Below, one piece after another: positions 43,763 through 52,888 of a stretch of 64,000 bases of DNA. Under the pieces are notes generated by a model, which was not told the DNA's origin, did no database searches, and saw only the letters and a program-made list of their open reading frames with translations. The DNA is from Bog-257 sp963846715 (lineage in GTDB: Bacteria; Acidobacteriota; Terriglobia; Terriglobales; Acidobacteriaceae): positions 434,001-498,000 of the forward strand of contig CAWJXA010000001.1 of assembly GCA_963846715.1 (NCBI GenBank), read 5' to 3'. The number at the start of each line of letters is the position of its first letter. Position 1 is the stretch's first letter. The translations under genes were made by a program, and so were the position numbers.

Positions 43763-44271
43763 TTAAGCTCCCGTTTCCGGACGGCAATCGATGCAGGCCG
43801 GCTTTCCGTCGAATGTTTCCTATTTCCCTTCAAGGCGGCTCGGAGTCTTCTCCAGACGGTTTCGTGAACTCCCCATGCCAGCATGGCCGCCAATAGCCAG
43901 GCCACGGTGGCTAGCCCCAGCACCAATGCCGCCGGATAATTGGGCATGCACCGCCAAACCACGACAGCAAAGGTCATCAGGCCGATGCTTCCCATGGCCG
44001 CTCCAGCTGCGTCGACTCCGGCGGTGACCCTTGCGCGATGCGTGCCTTCCATACCGGCACGCTGCTTCTTCTGCTTTTCGTGCTTCTCGATGAGGGTCGC
44101 GGCAGCAGGCAATATCGCGGGAAAGGCCAGAAAAAGGCCTCCTATTCCAGGCCCCCAGCGCTTGGCGATGATGCCGGTGATCGCCGTAATAGAGCCGCCA
44201 AAGATGAAGCGAATGACATACTCGTACCACTGGGAACGTCCCAGCGCAGCGGCATTGATTTTGACCTTCAC
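43759..44271 (-). CDS. DUF3147 family membrane protein
   Basis: A 170-residue membrane protein. WYEYVIRFIFGGSITAITGI, then GPGIGGLFLAFPAILPAAAT and LIEKHEKQKKQ are typical of DUF3147. Four hydrophobic helices are predicted by eye. It is coupled to ppa downstream (ATGA overlap) and follows the second DUF3147 gene by four bases, so all three form an operon. The function is unknown. Confidence 0.82.
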   Translation of the reverse strand: MKVKINAAALGRSQWYEYVIRFIFGGSITAITGIIAKRWGPGIGGLFLAFPAILPAAATLIEKHEKQKKQRAGMEGTHRARVTAGVDAAGAAMGSIGLMTFAVVVWRCMPNYPAALVLGLATVAWLLAAMLAWGVHETVWRRLRAALKGNRKHSTESRPASIAVRKRELK

Positions 44272-44275
44272 CGTG

Positions 44276-44618
44276 CTAACTCAGCAGCCCATGCCACAAA
44301 CCGAAGGCACAGGCGAACCACGCAATCAGCGAAACGGTGGTGACCGGCCACGCACTCCACTTCCCCCGCAGCAGCAATGCGCTTACCACCGCAGCGTAGA
44401 CGCAGAATGCGATCGCTCCCAAAATCATGGATCGAGCTTCCACGCTGGCATAGGCTTTCCCATGCTGGATGACCGCCAAACCCAGGGTAGCGAGCGCCAC
44501 CGAAGGAGCTGCTCCGAACAAGCCGGCAAAACTCTTGGGCTTCACCATGTTCGCCGAGCGCGGCAAAAGCGGAAACCACCACGCCCCCGACGATTATCCG
44601 CAACAGCATCTCGTGCAT
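44276..44618 (-). pseudogene. Second DUF3147 gene, frameshifted
   Basis: The frame from 44618 encodes MHEMLLRIIVGGVVVSAFAA, LGE and then loses sense. The neighbouring frame resumes near 44555 with MVKPKSFAGLFGAAPSVALA, and ends with a helix and FGLWHGLLS at 44276. One base change in length joins them into a full DUF3147 protein of about 113 residues, shorter than and divergent from its neighbour. The frame 44566-44276 alone is 96 residues. Confidence 0.7.
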
Positions 44619-44707
44619 AGGCTCTCGGGTTGCGCGTCGCATCGCAACCGCCGGTTTTAACCTCCCTTTAACCTTCCTTTTTATGATGCAAAAAAAGAGG
44701 GGCAGGA

Positions 44708-44808
44708 CTAGTATCTAGTTGCGTTAATTAGCGCATGAAATAAAGAAATCCAACCTGCTGATTCTGAAAGCGATTGATAGTACGCTAACTTCTGCAACTA
44801 GATACTAG
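44708..44808. repeat. 101-bp element with 26-bp inverted repeat ends
   Basis: CTAGTATCTAGTTGC at 44708-44722 is exactly inverted at 44794-44808. After a five-base unmatched stretch the pairing resumes with TTAGCG/CGCTAA, so arms 44708-44733 and 44783-44808 match at 21 or more of 26 positions. It is rich in CTAG, which is uncommon in bacterial DNA, and has no coding frame. It lies between the frameshifted DUF3147 gene and the DUF892 gene. Confidence 0.65.
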
Positions 44809-44834
44809 CGCCCCCCCCTCCGGTGGCAGACTGG

Positions 44835-45422
44835 TTAAGCAACCCGACGAGTCTTGCGCTTTTGTCCTGCTTGACTGGCGGAAGCTCCCTGGCGCTTTTG
44901 TCCGGGCTCTTCCTCTTCGGACTCTTCGGAATCGCCTTCGTTCGCTTGCACGTTAATCTGTTCCGAGAGCTGAGTGAGCTTCTGGTCTGTCTCTTTTTCC
45001 TCTTCCAGCGTCTCCCGCAGAAGCGACGCCTGTTCGGATTCCCCCAGCAGGTCGGCGTAGGCGCATACCGTGCCGTAGGCGGCGATTTCGTAGTGCTCCA
45101 CGCGCTGCGCGGCAGAAATCAGTGCCGCATCCATTACGTCGTCGGAAAAGTCCTCGCCCATGATTTCCGCGCCTTCCTTGACCAGGCCTTCCATACCCAT
45201 GCACTTCTTACCGGTCGGCTTCTCGTCCAGCATGCTGAAGATTTCCTCCAGGCGCTGCACGTGACCCTGGGTCTGTTCGAGGTGCTCCTCAAAGCCCGCG
45301 CTTAGCTCTTCCGAGGTTGCGGCCTTTGCCATTTTCGGCAGCGCCTTGGTCAATTGCTTCTCGGCGCTGTAAAGGTCCTTGAGTTCGTCTATATAAAGTT
45401 CTCGTAACGAGTCTTTTGTCAT
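44835..45422 (-). CDS. DUF892 (YciE/YciF) ferritin-like protein
   Basis: A 195-residue protein. The N-terminal helical domain, residues 1-150 (LRELYIDELKDLYSAEKQLT, RVEHYEIAAYGTVCAYAD, LLRETLEEEKETDQKL), has the Glu and E-x-x-H pattern of DUF892 ferritin-like di-iron proteins, linked to stress resistance. An acidic-then-basic tail (SEESEEEEPGQKRQG, GQKRKTRRVA) is an extra feature that might bind DNA or a partner. The short polyG/C run before the start of the window's next unit is not coding. Confidence 0.88.
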   Translation of the reverse strand: MTKDSLRELYIDELKDLYSAEKQLTKALPKMAKAATSEELSAGFEEHLEQTQGHVQRLEEIFSMLDEKPTGKKCMGMEGLVKEGAEIMGEDFSDDVMDAALISAAQRVEHYEIAAYGTVCAYADLLGESEQASLLRETLEEEKETDQKLTQLSEQINVQANEGDSEESEEEEPGQKRQGASASQAGQKRKTRRVA

Positions 45423-45720
45423 TGATTTATCTCCCCTGTGATTTGTTTGCTGACGTTAAAGGACTGGGAAACCGGGCGCCGGCCGATGCGAGAAGCTCTT
45501 GTGACGGAAAACGGTAAGGCCGATGCCAGGCTCCTAGGGTGTTTTAGTTGCAGGCCAGTGGCGGGAGGATGTGCGAGCGGCGCTCAGGATGGCGGCACAG
45601 CAGGAGCATGGGTATTGGGTGTATAGTGATGAACATTCGACATGCCGAATAGAAATCCTGCTAAATTTATTCCGGCCTCGACAACTTCGCAGCCAAAGTG
45701 GGTTAACCTCGATAGTGGCG

Positions 45721-46416
45721 ATGAATCGTAACTACGCAAAATTGTCCTTAGCAGCCAGGATTCGTTTAGGTCTGACCGCCGGGTTGGCGTTGCTTCTCTG
45801 CGTGGGCTGGGGGTGCAGCGGATTTTTCATCAACCCCACCATAAGTTCGATTTTTGTCACTCCCGCTTCCGCTACGATCGCCGTCGATAACACTGTCCAG
45901 CTAATCGCCACCGCCAGATACTCTGACGGGAGCTCGAACACGCTCTCGGGATCCGCAGTCGGTTGGACGACCTCAGATGACACCATAGCGACGGTCACCT
46001 CTCCCGGCGGGCTGGTCACCGGAGTCGCCACCGGCACTGCGACCATAACGGTTAGCAGTCAAGGTGTCACCTCGACGGCCAGTATTACTGTCACCCCCAC
46101 AAACGTAACCACCCTGTCGATTACGACAACCCAGGGCAGCACCAATCCGCAAACAACTGCCACTATTTCCGGAGCGCCGGCAACCCTGCAGTTCTACGCC
46201 TACGGGAATGGATCTACGATTGACGATCTTACTCAGGCCGTAACCTGGACTTCGTCCAACACCAGCGTGGCCACGATCAGCAGCGGCCTCAGTGGCGGCG
46301 GCAATGGGCTAGCAACAAGCGTGGCGGCAGGAACGACGAACATCACTGCCACCATTACCAACACGCAAACCAACACCATTGTCACCAGCAACACGATTGC
46401 GCTGACCGTGCAATAG
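45721..46416 (+). CDS. Lipoprotein-like protein with bacterial Ig-like (Big2) repeats
   Basis: A 231-residue exported protein. The signal region ends at a Cys (GLALLLCVGWGCSGFFIN), fitting a lipobox-like site. Two Ig-like Big2 domains follow (SIFVTPASATIAVDNTVQL, WTTSDDTIATV, GVATGTATITV, then AVTWTSSNTSVATISSGLSG). Such domains stack on the cell surface for adhesion. ATG 45721 follows a long non-coding stretch; the ribosome site is weak. Bases 45423-45720 show no gene. Confidence 0.8.
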   Translation: MNRNYAKLSLAARIRLGLTAGLALLLCVGWGCSGFFINPTISSIFVTPASATIAVDNTVQLIATARYSDGSSNTLSGSAVGWTTSDDTIATVTSPGGLVTGVATGTATITVSSQGVTSTASITVTPTNVTTLSITTTQGSTNPQTTATISGAPATLQFYAYGNGSTIDDLTQAVTWTSSNTSVATISSGLSGGGNGLATSVAAGTTNITATITNTQTNTIVTSNTIALTVQ

Positions 46417-46816
46417 AGGTAGACGGCAACATTGTATCCGTCGCGTCTACCATGAAAGTTGCAGGGACTTGCCCAGTCCGGGCTCGTGCCGTGCGGTTAC
46501 GGAAGGTATTCTAGTAACGTCACCTCCACGAAAAACTAAGGTCGTGCGTCGATTCGCGCGGACGGTTTGCCTGGGGTTGTCGAGGGCCGCCGACCGCAAA
46601 CATTTAGTGCTGCACTAGAAGTTTTCCTAGGTGACGCCCTCCACCTGAGAGGCTACCGTTCCAAAAGGGACAATGAGACCAAGCCGCGGCTCTGGGGGGT
46701 GTATCTCTCAACAGTGCATGCCGGGGCTACTTGCCCTCGCAAGGCGCGAGGGTTTTGCCGTTACTCCTGCAGATTCTTGAAATTAGTCGTGAATTGCATG
46801 CCGTAAGGAGCCTTGA
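46417..46816. other. Intergenic region without recognised gene
   Basis: These 400 bases contain only one short open frame, which lacks a ribosome site. AAGGAG at the end is the ribosome site for the gene at 46817. Confidence 0.4.
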
Positions 46817-48709
46817 ATGAATTCTCACCGAAGAGTGTGGTTATCGTTTCTGTTTGCCGCAATGGTGTCGTTGCTGGCAAGTGTCGCTGCCAGCGCGCAA
46901 GGACCGACGAATTTGGCCGCTGCAACACCGCCAACCACCACCGACTCTAGCCCAGACGCTACCTCGGACGGGCTCCCACCTGCGCCTCAGCCCCAGCAGT
47001 CAGCGGCAGCTGACCCCGGCGACGGTTGGCGCGGCACAATCGCGATTTACGGGTGGTTTCCGGGAATACACGGGACCGTCGGAGCGGGCGGCTATGATGC
47101 CGGCATCCATATTCCTTTCTCCGATGTCTGGCACACCCTAAAAGGCCTAATTCCGATTGCAGTAGAGGCTGACAAGGGCCGCTTCATCATGCCATTGGAT
47201 TTCTTCTGGGTGAAACTGGGTGACGACAAAGGCATCCCCTTTAATGAACTCGGTCAGACTTCGGTGAACATCCATCTAACGGAATCGATCTTTACGCCGA
47301 AGGTCGGATACCGGTTGTTTGACGGCGAGCACTTAAAGATAGACGCACTCGGCGGGATTCGCTATTGGCACGCGGGCCTAAACCTCGCCGTGGAGCCATC
47401 GGGCATCGGCCGGTCGCAATCGGCCAACTGGGTCGATGGTCTGGGCGGCGCCCGGTTCATACTGCCCATGGGCGAAAAGGCGGCCATCACGGTGGCGGGC
47501 GACGCTGGCGCAGGGGGAGCTAACCTGGACTACCAGGCCGTGGGCCTGCTGAGCTACAACTTCACCCGCCATTGGGGCGGAGCGGTTGGCTGGCGATATT
47601 TGTATGTGAACTATCGTCCGAGCAATCATCAGTTCGTCTTCAATCCCACCCAGACTGGCCTAGTGGCGGGAGTCTCCTACAACTTTGGCGGCGCACCTCC
47701 GGTTCCGGTGACGGCAAGCTGTTCAGCGTCCCCGACCGAGGTTTGGTCCGGTGACCCGGTATCCATCACCGTGAACGGCGTCAACTTCAACCCCAAGCAT
47801 CCCGTCACCTACGCCTGGAGCGGCAACGGTGGCAAGCTCTCGAGCGCCAGCACCCAGACTGCAACCGTCGACACCGCAGGCCTCGCGCCGGGAAGCTACT
47901 CCTTTAACGGCACCGTCACCGATCCCAAGGAGAAGAAAAACAACACCGCTACTTGCGCGGCAAACTTCACCGTAAAGCAGCCGCAACCGCCGCAGGTAAG
48001 CTGCTCGGCCAGTCCGGCCACCATTGCCATCGGCGAGCCGGCCACCGTCACCATGACAGCCAGCGATCCGCAGGGATGGCCGCTGACCTATAGCTGGTCG
48101 AACACCGGTGGCACGCTGAGCGGCAGCGGCACTTCAGCCACGGTGACCGCGACCAATGCGGACGCGGGCAACACCATCACCGTGACCGGAACGGCAACCG
48201 ACGCCCGCGCCAATCTGAACGCGAGCTGCACGGCGTCGATAACGGTGCCGGCGGTTCAGAAGTGCACCATGATCGAGGATTGGGGCGAGTGTACCTTCGA
48301 GAAGAATCCCAAGAAACCGTGGCGCGTGGACAACGACTGCAAGGACACACTCGACAAACTTTCCCTGCGCTTGCAACAGATGCCCAATGGCAAGCTGGAC
48401 GTCGTGGGCTACACCAACCAGGAAGAGTCCGTCAATGCGCAGACGCTGGGCTCGCAGCGCTCCGTCAACGTCAAGTACTACCTGACTACGGACGGTCCCA
48501 ACAAGGTTGACGCCAGCCGCGTCCAACCGCGTCAGGGCGCAACCAAGGGTCAGGCCACTCACTTCTACTTCGTCCCCGAAGGCAACATGTGCGGCGGACA
48601 GGTAGAAGAGGGGACGACCGTCGACGAAACCGCAGTGCAGCCGCAGTCACGTAATGCGCCTGCTCCGAAGAAGAAGGCCAAAAAGGCCGCCGCTTCGACC
48701 GCAAACTGA
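46817..48709 (+). CDS. Outer-membrane barrel protein with Ig-like domains and OmpA-like end
   Basis: A 630-residue envelope protein with a signal peptide (VWLSFLFAAMVSLLASVAAS). After a Pro/Thr-rich spacer, residues 70-290 look like an outer-membrane beta barrel (WRGTIAIYGWFPGIHGTVG, KIDALGGIRYWHAGL, GGAVGWRYLYVNYRPS). Two Ig/PKD-like domains follow (CSASPTEVWSGDPVSITVNG; CSASPATIAIGEPATVTMTA). The last 130 residues resemble an OmpA-like peptidoglycan domain with altered key residues (KLDVVGYTNQEESVNAQTLG, SQRSVNVKYYL) and a Lys-rich end. It is followed by a hairpin and a second OmpA gene. Confidence 0.8.
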   Translation: MNSHRRVWLSFLFAAMVSLLASVAASAQGPTNLAAATPPTTTDSSPDATSDGLPPAPQPQQSAAADPGDGWRGTIAIYGWFPGIHGTVGAGGYDAGIHIPFSDVWHTLKGLIPIAVEADKGRFIMPLDFFWVKLGDDKGIPFNELGQTSVNIHLTESIFTPKVGYRLFDGEHLKIDALGGIRYWHAGLNLAVEPSGIGRSQSANWVDGLGGARFILPMGEKAAITVAGDAGAGGANLDYQAVGLLSYNFTRHWGGAVGWRYLYVNYRPSNHQFVFNPTQTGLVAGVSYNFGGAPPVPVTASCSASPTEVWSGDPVSITVNGVNFNPKHPVTYAWSGNGGKLSSASTQTATVDTAGLAPGSYSFNGTVTDPKEKKNNTATCAANFTVKQPQPPQVSCSASPATIAIGEPATVTMTASDPQGWPLTYSWSNTGGTLSGSGTSATVTATNADAGNTITVTGTATDARANLNASCTASITVPAVQKCTMIEDWGECTFEKNPKKPWRVDNDCKDTLDKLSLRLQQMPNGKLDVVGYTNQEESVNAQTLGSQRSVNVKYYLTTDGPNKVDASRVQPRQGATKGQATHFYFVPEGNMCGGQVEEGTTVDETAVQPQSRNAPAPKKKAKKAAASTAN

Positions 48710-48716
48710 AAATCCC

Positions 48717-48745
48717 AAGGGCCAGCCTGCAAGCTGGCCTTTGAG
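48717..48745 (+). terminator. Terminator-like hairpin
   Basis: GGCCAGC-CTGCAA-GCTGGCC followed by TTTGAG, eight bases beyond the stop. The T-run is short, so readthrough into the OmpA gene is possible. Confidence 0.5.
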
Positions 48746-48818
48746 CTGGAAAACGTGTCACCGAATACCCATTGATTTAAACGTCTCGGGGTCACAGCAT
48801 TAACAGGAGAGAAATGCA

Positions 48819-49763
48819 ATGAAGAAGACCAAGTCACTCAACCTCGTATCCATCGCAATCCTGACGTTCCTCGCGCTCGCATTGCTATCGACGGCCGCCG
48901 CTCAGAATCAGAAGGTGGAAGGCATCATCAAAGGCCGCAGTGGCAATACCATGACTCTGCAAACCGCGGATTCACCGAAGCTGGTTGTCGTCCTGACCGA
49001 TAGCACTGACGTAGCTCAGGTTGTGGGCGCGATGAAGGCCCGCAGCAAGAAAATGTCCATGGCCGCCCTGATCCCTGGTCTTCCCGTCCAGGTGGAAGGC
49101 AGCATGAACGATCAAAACCAACTGGTAGCGACGAAAGTCAGGTTCAAGGGCAACGACCTGGAGCAGGCGCAGGCCATCCAGGCCGGCGTCCACGAAACCG
49201 AGCAGAAGGCCGCAGCCAATCAAGCTGAGTTACAGCAGCAAGCTGACGCGTTGGCGGCCCAGAACGCCGCCCTGAAAGAGCAGCAGGCCGCTATCACCGA
49301 GGCGGAGAAGCGCAGTGCAGCTAATAAGGCAGCCATCGCCGCTGCCAGCGCTCGCTTCGGTCAAATGGACGAGTACTACATCCTCGACGAAGTAACCGTT
49401 CTCTTCGGCAACGGCGTAATCAAGGTCGACCCGAAGTACATTCCCCAGCTGACGGCATTGGCGGAAAAGGCCAAGACCTACAACGGCTACATGATCCAGG
49501 TGAAGGGATACGCTTCCTCCACGGGCAGCGCCGCTGTTAACCAGAAGTTGAGCGAACAGCGTGCCGGCAACGTCACCAACGTTCTGGTGCAGCAGGGTCA
49601 CATTCCCTTGACCAACATGCTGGCTCCGGGCGCCATGGGCGAGAGCCGCCAGGTTGGCACCGACAAGACGGTCGAAGGACAGGCGGAGAACCGCCGCGTC
49701 GTCGTCCGCATTCTGCAGAACAAGGGCATCGCCGGGGAGCAGGGCGCGCCCGCTGGTCAGTAA
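48819..49763 (+). CDS. Exported OmpA family protein
   Basis: A 314-residue periplasmic protein with a signal peptide (LNLVSIAILTFLALALLSTA). A DUF5666-like beta domain covers residues 30-105 (VEGIIKGRSGNTMTLQTADS). An Ala/Gln-rich coiled coil runs from 110 to 175. The OmpA C-domain follows (VLFGNGVIKVDPKYIPQLTA, IQVKGYASSTGSAAVNQKLS, EQRAGNVTNVL), which binds peptidoglycan. AGGAGAG precedes the ATG. It links the outer membrane or a partner to the wall, probably with the preceding gene. Confidence 0.87.
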   Translation: MKKTKSLNLVSIAILTFLALALLSTAAAQNQKVEGIIKGRSGNTMTLQTADSPKLVVVLTDSTDVAQVVGAMKARSKKMSMAALIPGLPVQVEGSMNDQNQLVATKVRFKGNDLEQAQAIQAGVHETEQKAAANQAELQQQADALAAQNAALKEQQAAITEAEKRSAANKAAIAAASARFGQMDEYYILDEVTVLFGNGVIKVDPKYIPQLTALAEKAKTYNGYMIQVKGYASSTGSAAVNQKLSEQRAGNVTNVLVQQGHIPLTNMLAPGAMGESRQVGTDKTVEGQAENRRVVVRILQNKGIAGEQGAPAGQ

Positions 49764-49787
49764 AGCTCGCTTAGATTGACTCAAATG

Positions 49788-49818
49788 CTGGCCGGGACGG
49801 CGCTGTCGTCCCGGCCAG
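49788..49818 (+). terminator. Terminator-like hairpin
   Basis: CTGGCCGGGACG, seven-base loop, CGTCCCGGCCAG, a perfect 12-bp stem located 24 bases after the stop. TAGTTT follows, so it is a terminator without a long T-run. Confidence 0.6.
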
Positions 49819-50113
49819 TAGTTTATGAACAACGGCGATACTGTGACCAAGACGAGGATGCTTCCGATTTCAGCTTCCAGAGGCATCCGTGAGACTACCC
49901 TTCACTGGTACTTTTTCTAGTTGTGGAACCGACGGTGAGGGTTCACCATGTATTTGTATTGGAAGCGTGTCTGGACGCCACGTCCTTGCACCTTCCGGTC
50001 GCCTGACGAGGACTCATTCCCGTGCGAGCCACCGGCGAAACAAACCGCAGTACCGGCTCGGGTCTCAGGGTAATACATTTCTTCTCATGAGTGCCTCGAA
50101 GTCCAATGGAATG

Positions 50114-50194
50114 AATATTTTGCTATGTAACCCCTTTGGATGGAATATTTTGCAAAGATAGATTTTCTTGCAGCCTTTGTTTTCAATATTTTGC
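50114..50194 (+). promoter_or_regulatory. Three AATATTTTGC direct repeats
   Basis: AATATTTTGC occurs at 50114, 50144 and 50185. The first two are exactly 30 bases apart with related flanks (TGGAATG / TGGATGG). The AT-rich block ends 50 bases before the DUF2252 start and looks like operator or UP-type sites. The rest of 49819-50113 shows no gene. Confidence 0.45.
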
Positions 50195-50245
50195 GAAACG
50201 CTGGGGGAGGGGGTACCCTTGCAAATCACGCTGTTCGGAGAGTGA

Positions 50246-51766
50246 GTGAGCATGAGTCCATCGACTGCTGTAGCAATGGCGAAGAGTAAGCCCGCAAAAC
50301 CCAAGGGTTCGAAGTCCGCGCCCGTAGAATCTATCCCACTCCACCCTGCGGCGGTAGATCTCTCCGGAGTATTCATGCCGGGAGGTGGCCCGAGGGCTCG
50401 CCTGCGCGAATCCGACAATCCGTGGCCCAAGCGGCATGAAATCGGCAAAGCTCTGCGCGCGCGCACGCCCCGCGAGTTGCATGCCGACGTCAAGCCTGCT
50501 GGCAATCGCCCTGACCCACTCGACCTGCTCGCGGCCAGCAACGTGGGCCGTGTCGAAGATCTTGTCCCGCTGCGCTTGGGGCGTATGGCTGCCTCGCCGT
50601 TCACCTTTTTGCGTGGCGCAGCCTGCGTGATGGCGTGGGACCTGTGGAAGAGCCCGAATAGCGGCATCCATGTGATCGTCGACGGCGACGCGCACATCAA
50701 CAACTTTGGTATGTATGGCACCCCGCAACGCGACGTCATCTTCGATCTCAACGACTTCGACGAAGCTACCATCGGTCCCTGGGAATGGGACCTGAAGCGC
50801 CTGGTAGCCAGCGTTAACGTTGCCGCCCGCGAGAACGGATTGAGCAAGGCGGAACGGGCAACCGCTGTCATGAATGCCGTCGCCGGCTATCGCTGGAGTG
50901 CCGATCGCTTGGAGAGTATGGGAGTGCTCGACACCTGGTATCTGCACGCCTATCCCGACAACAGGAGCCCGCTGCTCAAACGAGGCGCGCAGGCCGAGGC
51001 AATAATTGCCAAGACTGTGGCCAAGGCCAAGTCGCAGACCAACGCCACACTGCTGCACAAGATCGGGGAGCGCGGTACCAGCGGCGGCTGGCGTCTTCGT
51101 GAAGACCCGCCCATCCTGACCCGCGTGGACGAGAAAACTCGCGAAAAAGTCATCCAGGGGCTGGAGGAATATTGGCACGGGCTGCCGTCCGAACGGGCCT
51201 TCATGCTCACCCGCTACCACGTGGTCGACGTCGGCTACCGGATCGTCGGGGTGGGCAGCGTAGGCACCCGCGCTTACCTGGCTTTGCTCATGGGCAATGA
51301 CGACAGCGATCCGCTTTTTCTGCAGGTCAAGGAAGCCGTCTCGCCAGCCCACGCTCCTTACATCGGCCAACTTCCCCCGCCCTATGACAAACATCAGGGC
51401 CAGCGCGTAGTGATGGGACAGCGCGCCTTGCAGGCGGAAGGCGATGTTATGTTGGGCCCGACCCACGTCGATGGGCGCCCCTTCTTTGTCCGCCAGATGA
51501 AGAACATGAAAGCGTCGATTCCGGTGGAGTATCTCACCGGGGAAGCCTTCTACTTCTACGCCAAGGCCTGCGGCGCGTTATTGGGCCGGGCCCATGCCCG
51601 GGTCGGCGACGCCGCCGCAATCGCCGGTTATTGCGGTGGGGGAGCGGTGCTGGACAAGGCCCTCGCCATCTGGGCGGAGGCGTACGGCGACCAGACCGAA
51701 CGTGACCACGCTCGCCTGGTACAGGCCATCAAGTCCGGAAGGGTGAAAGCGATTGAGGGAGTGTGA
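50246..51766 (+). CDS. DUF2252 family protein
   Basis: A 506-residue cytoplasmic protein. DUF2252 is shown by VIVDGDAHINNFGMY and FDLNDFDEATIGPWEWDLKR near residues 145-190, and by RYHVVDVGYRIVGVGSVGTR. The GDAHINNFG/DLNDFD pair resembles the catalytic and metal-binding loops of protein-kinase-like phosphotransferases, but the substrate is unknown. A basic N-terminal tail precedes the domain. GTG 50246 has GGAG at five-base spacing; ATG 50252 is two codons later. Confidence 0.85.
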   Translation: MSMSPSTAVAMAKSKPAKPKGSKSAPVESIPLHPAAVDLSGVFMPGGGPRARLRESDNPWPKRHEIGKALRARTPRELHADVKPAGNRPDPLDLLAASNVGRVEDLVPLRLGRMAASPFTFLRGAACVMAWDLWKSPNSGIHVIVDGDAHINNFGMYGTPQRDVIFDLNDFDEATIGPWEWDLKRLVASVNVAARENGLSKAERATAVMNAVAGYRWSADRLESMGVLDTWYLHAYPDNRSPLLKRGAQAEAIIAKTVAKAKSQTNATLLHKIGERGTSGGWRLREDPPILTRVDEKTREKVIQGLEEYWHGLPSERAFMLTRYHVVDVGYRIVGVGSVGTRAYLALLMGNDDSDPLFLQVKEAVSPAHAPYIGQLPPPYDKHQGQRVVMGQRALQAEGDVMLGPTHVDGRPFFVRQMKNMKASIPVEYLTGEAFYFYAKACGALLGRAHARVGDAAAIAGYCGGGAVLDKALAIWAEAYGDQTERDHARLVQAIKSGRVKAIEGV

Positions 51767-51869
51767 GAAAAAAGTGCAGCCAGACAGAAACGCGAGTTGG
51801 GTTGTGCTTCAGCGCTGCGTCGTGCCAATGAAAGTGCACAGGCCTTTCGGCCGGGGAAAGGACTAGCTT

Positions 51870-52877
51870 TTGCTGTGGTTGCGTAGGATCGTGTTCGCGA
51901 TTGCAATTGTCATCGCAGTGATATTGACCGCGTGGTCGGCGGCGGCGCTCTACTTCGACTCGCCCTTCCCGCCGCTGCGGACGCCCGCCGCCGTGTTGTA
52001 CCTCATTGTGGTACTAGTGGCCGTCTGGTTTGCGCGCGGCAGCAGCGTACGGTTGATCGTTCCATTGGCGGGCTTCGTTGTCGTTCTGCTCTGGTGGCTC
52101 ACCATCAAGCCGACCAACCGTAGCGACTGGCAACCCGACGATGCCGAAACCGCCTACGCCGACATTAATGGCGATCAGGTCACCATCCACAACTTCCGCA
52201 ACTGCGACTATCGCACCGAGAAGGACTACACCTGCAACTGGGAAACCCGCTCCTACAATCTGGCGAACCTGCGCGGCGCCGACATCTTCATTACCTGGTG
52301 GGGCTCACCCTGGATCGCGCATCCCATTGTCAGTTACGATTTCGGTGACCAAGGCCACGTGGCCATGTCCATCGAGACCCGCGACACGATTGGCCAGAGT
52401 TACTCGGCGATCCGCGGATTCTTTCGCCAATACGAGCTTACCTACATCGCCAGCGATGAACGCGACGTCATCCGCCTGCGCACTAACTACCGCAAGGACG
52501 AAGAGGTATACCTCTTCCGCACTACGGTTAAACCGGCTCTGGCTCGCAAGATCTTTTTGGACTACCTGCAACGCGCCAACGAACTGCACCGTCATTCGGA
52601 GTGGTACAACGCGCTGACCAATAACTGCACCACCAACATCGCCGTGTCCGCCTCCGAGGCCCAGGACATCCGCACTCGGCTCGACTGGCGCATCCTGCTC
52701 AACGGCAAAATGGACGAGATGATGTATGAGCACGACCGCCTGGTCACCGGCGGATTGCCCCTTCCTGCGTTGAAGGTACAGGCGCACATCAACCCAGCGG
52801 CCAAAGCTGCCGGCGACAGTCCCAATTTTTCTCAGCTCATTCGGGAAGGACGGGTAGGCTTCACAACAACGCCCTAG
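51870..52877 (+). CDS. DUF4105 / Lnb-like membrane protein
   Basis: A 335-residue protein with two or three N-terminal membrane helices (VFAIAIVIAVILTAWSAAAL, VLYLIVVLVAVWFA, LIVPLAGFVVVLLWWLTI). A periplasmic domain contains VSYDFGDQGHVAMSIETR and WYNALTNNCTTNIAVS, the conserved His and Cys of the Lnb N-terminal / DUF4105 family. Lnb is a lipoprotein N-acyl transferase, so acyl transfer is possible but not proven here. TTG 51870 is preceded by AAAGGA. Upstream bases 51767-51869 include a repeat fragment (GCTTCAGCGCTGCGTC). Confidence 0.82.
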   Translation: MLWLRRIVFAIAIVIAVILTAWSAAALYFDSPFPPLRTPAAVLYLIVVLVAVWFARGSSVRLIVPLAGFVVVLLWWLTIKPTNRSDWQPDDAETAYADINGDQVTIHNFRNCDYRTEKDYTCNWETRSYNLANLRGADIFITWWGSPWIAHPIVSYDFGDQGHVAMSIETRDTIGQSYSAIRGFFRQYELTYIASDERDVIRLRTNYRKDEEVYLFRTTVKPALARKIFLDYLQRANELHRHSEWYNALTNNCTTNIAVSASEAQDIRTRLDWRILLNGKMDEMMYEHDRLVTGGLPLPALKVQAHINPAAKAAGDSPNFSQLIREGRVGFTTTP

Positions 52878-52888
52878 CGCGGTTATTT

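Noticed and set aside
46567..46806. Short frame upstream of the outer-membrane barrel gene
   Set aside because: No ribosome site, no domain and no clear coding bias.
50183..51466. Long open frame antisense to the DUF2252 gene
   Set aside because: The plus-strand frame has clear DUF2252 motifs; the antisense product has none.
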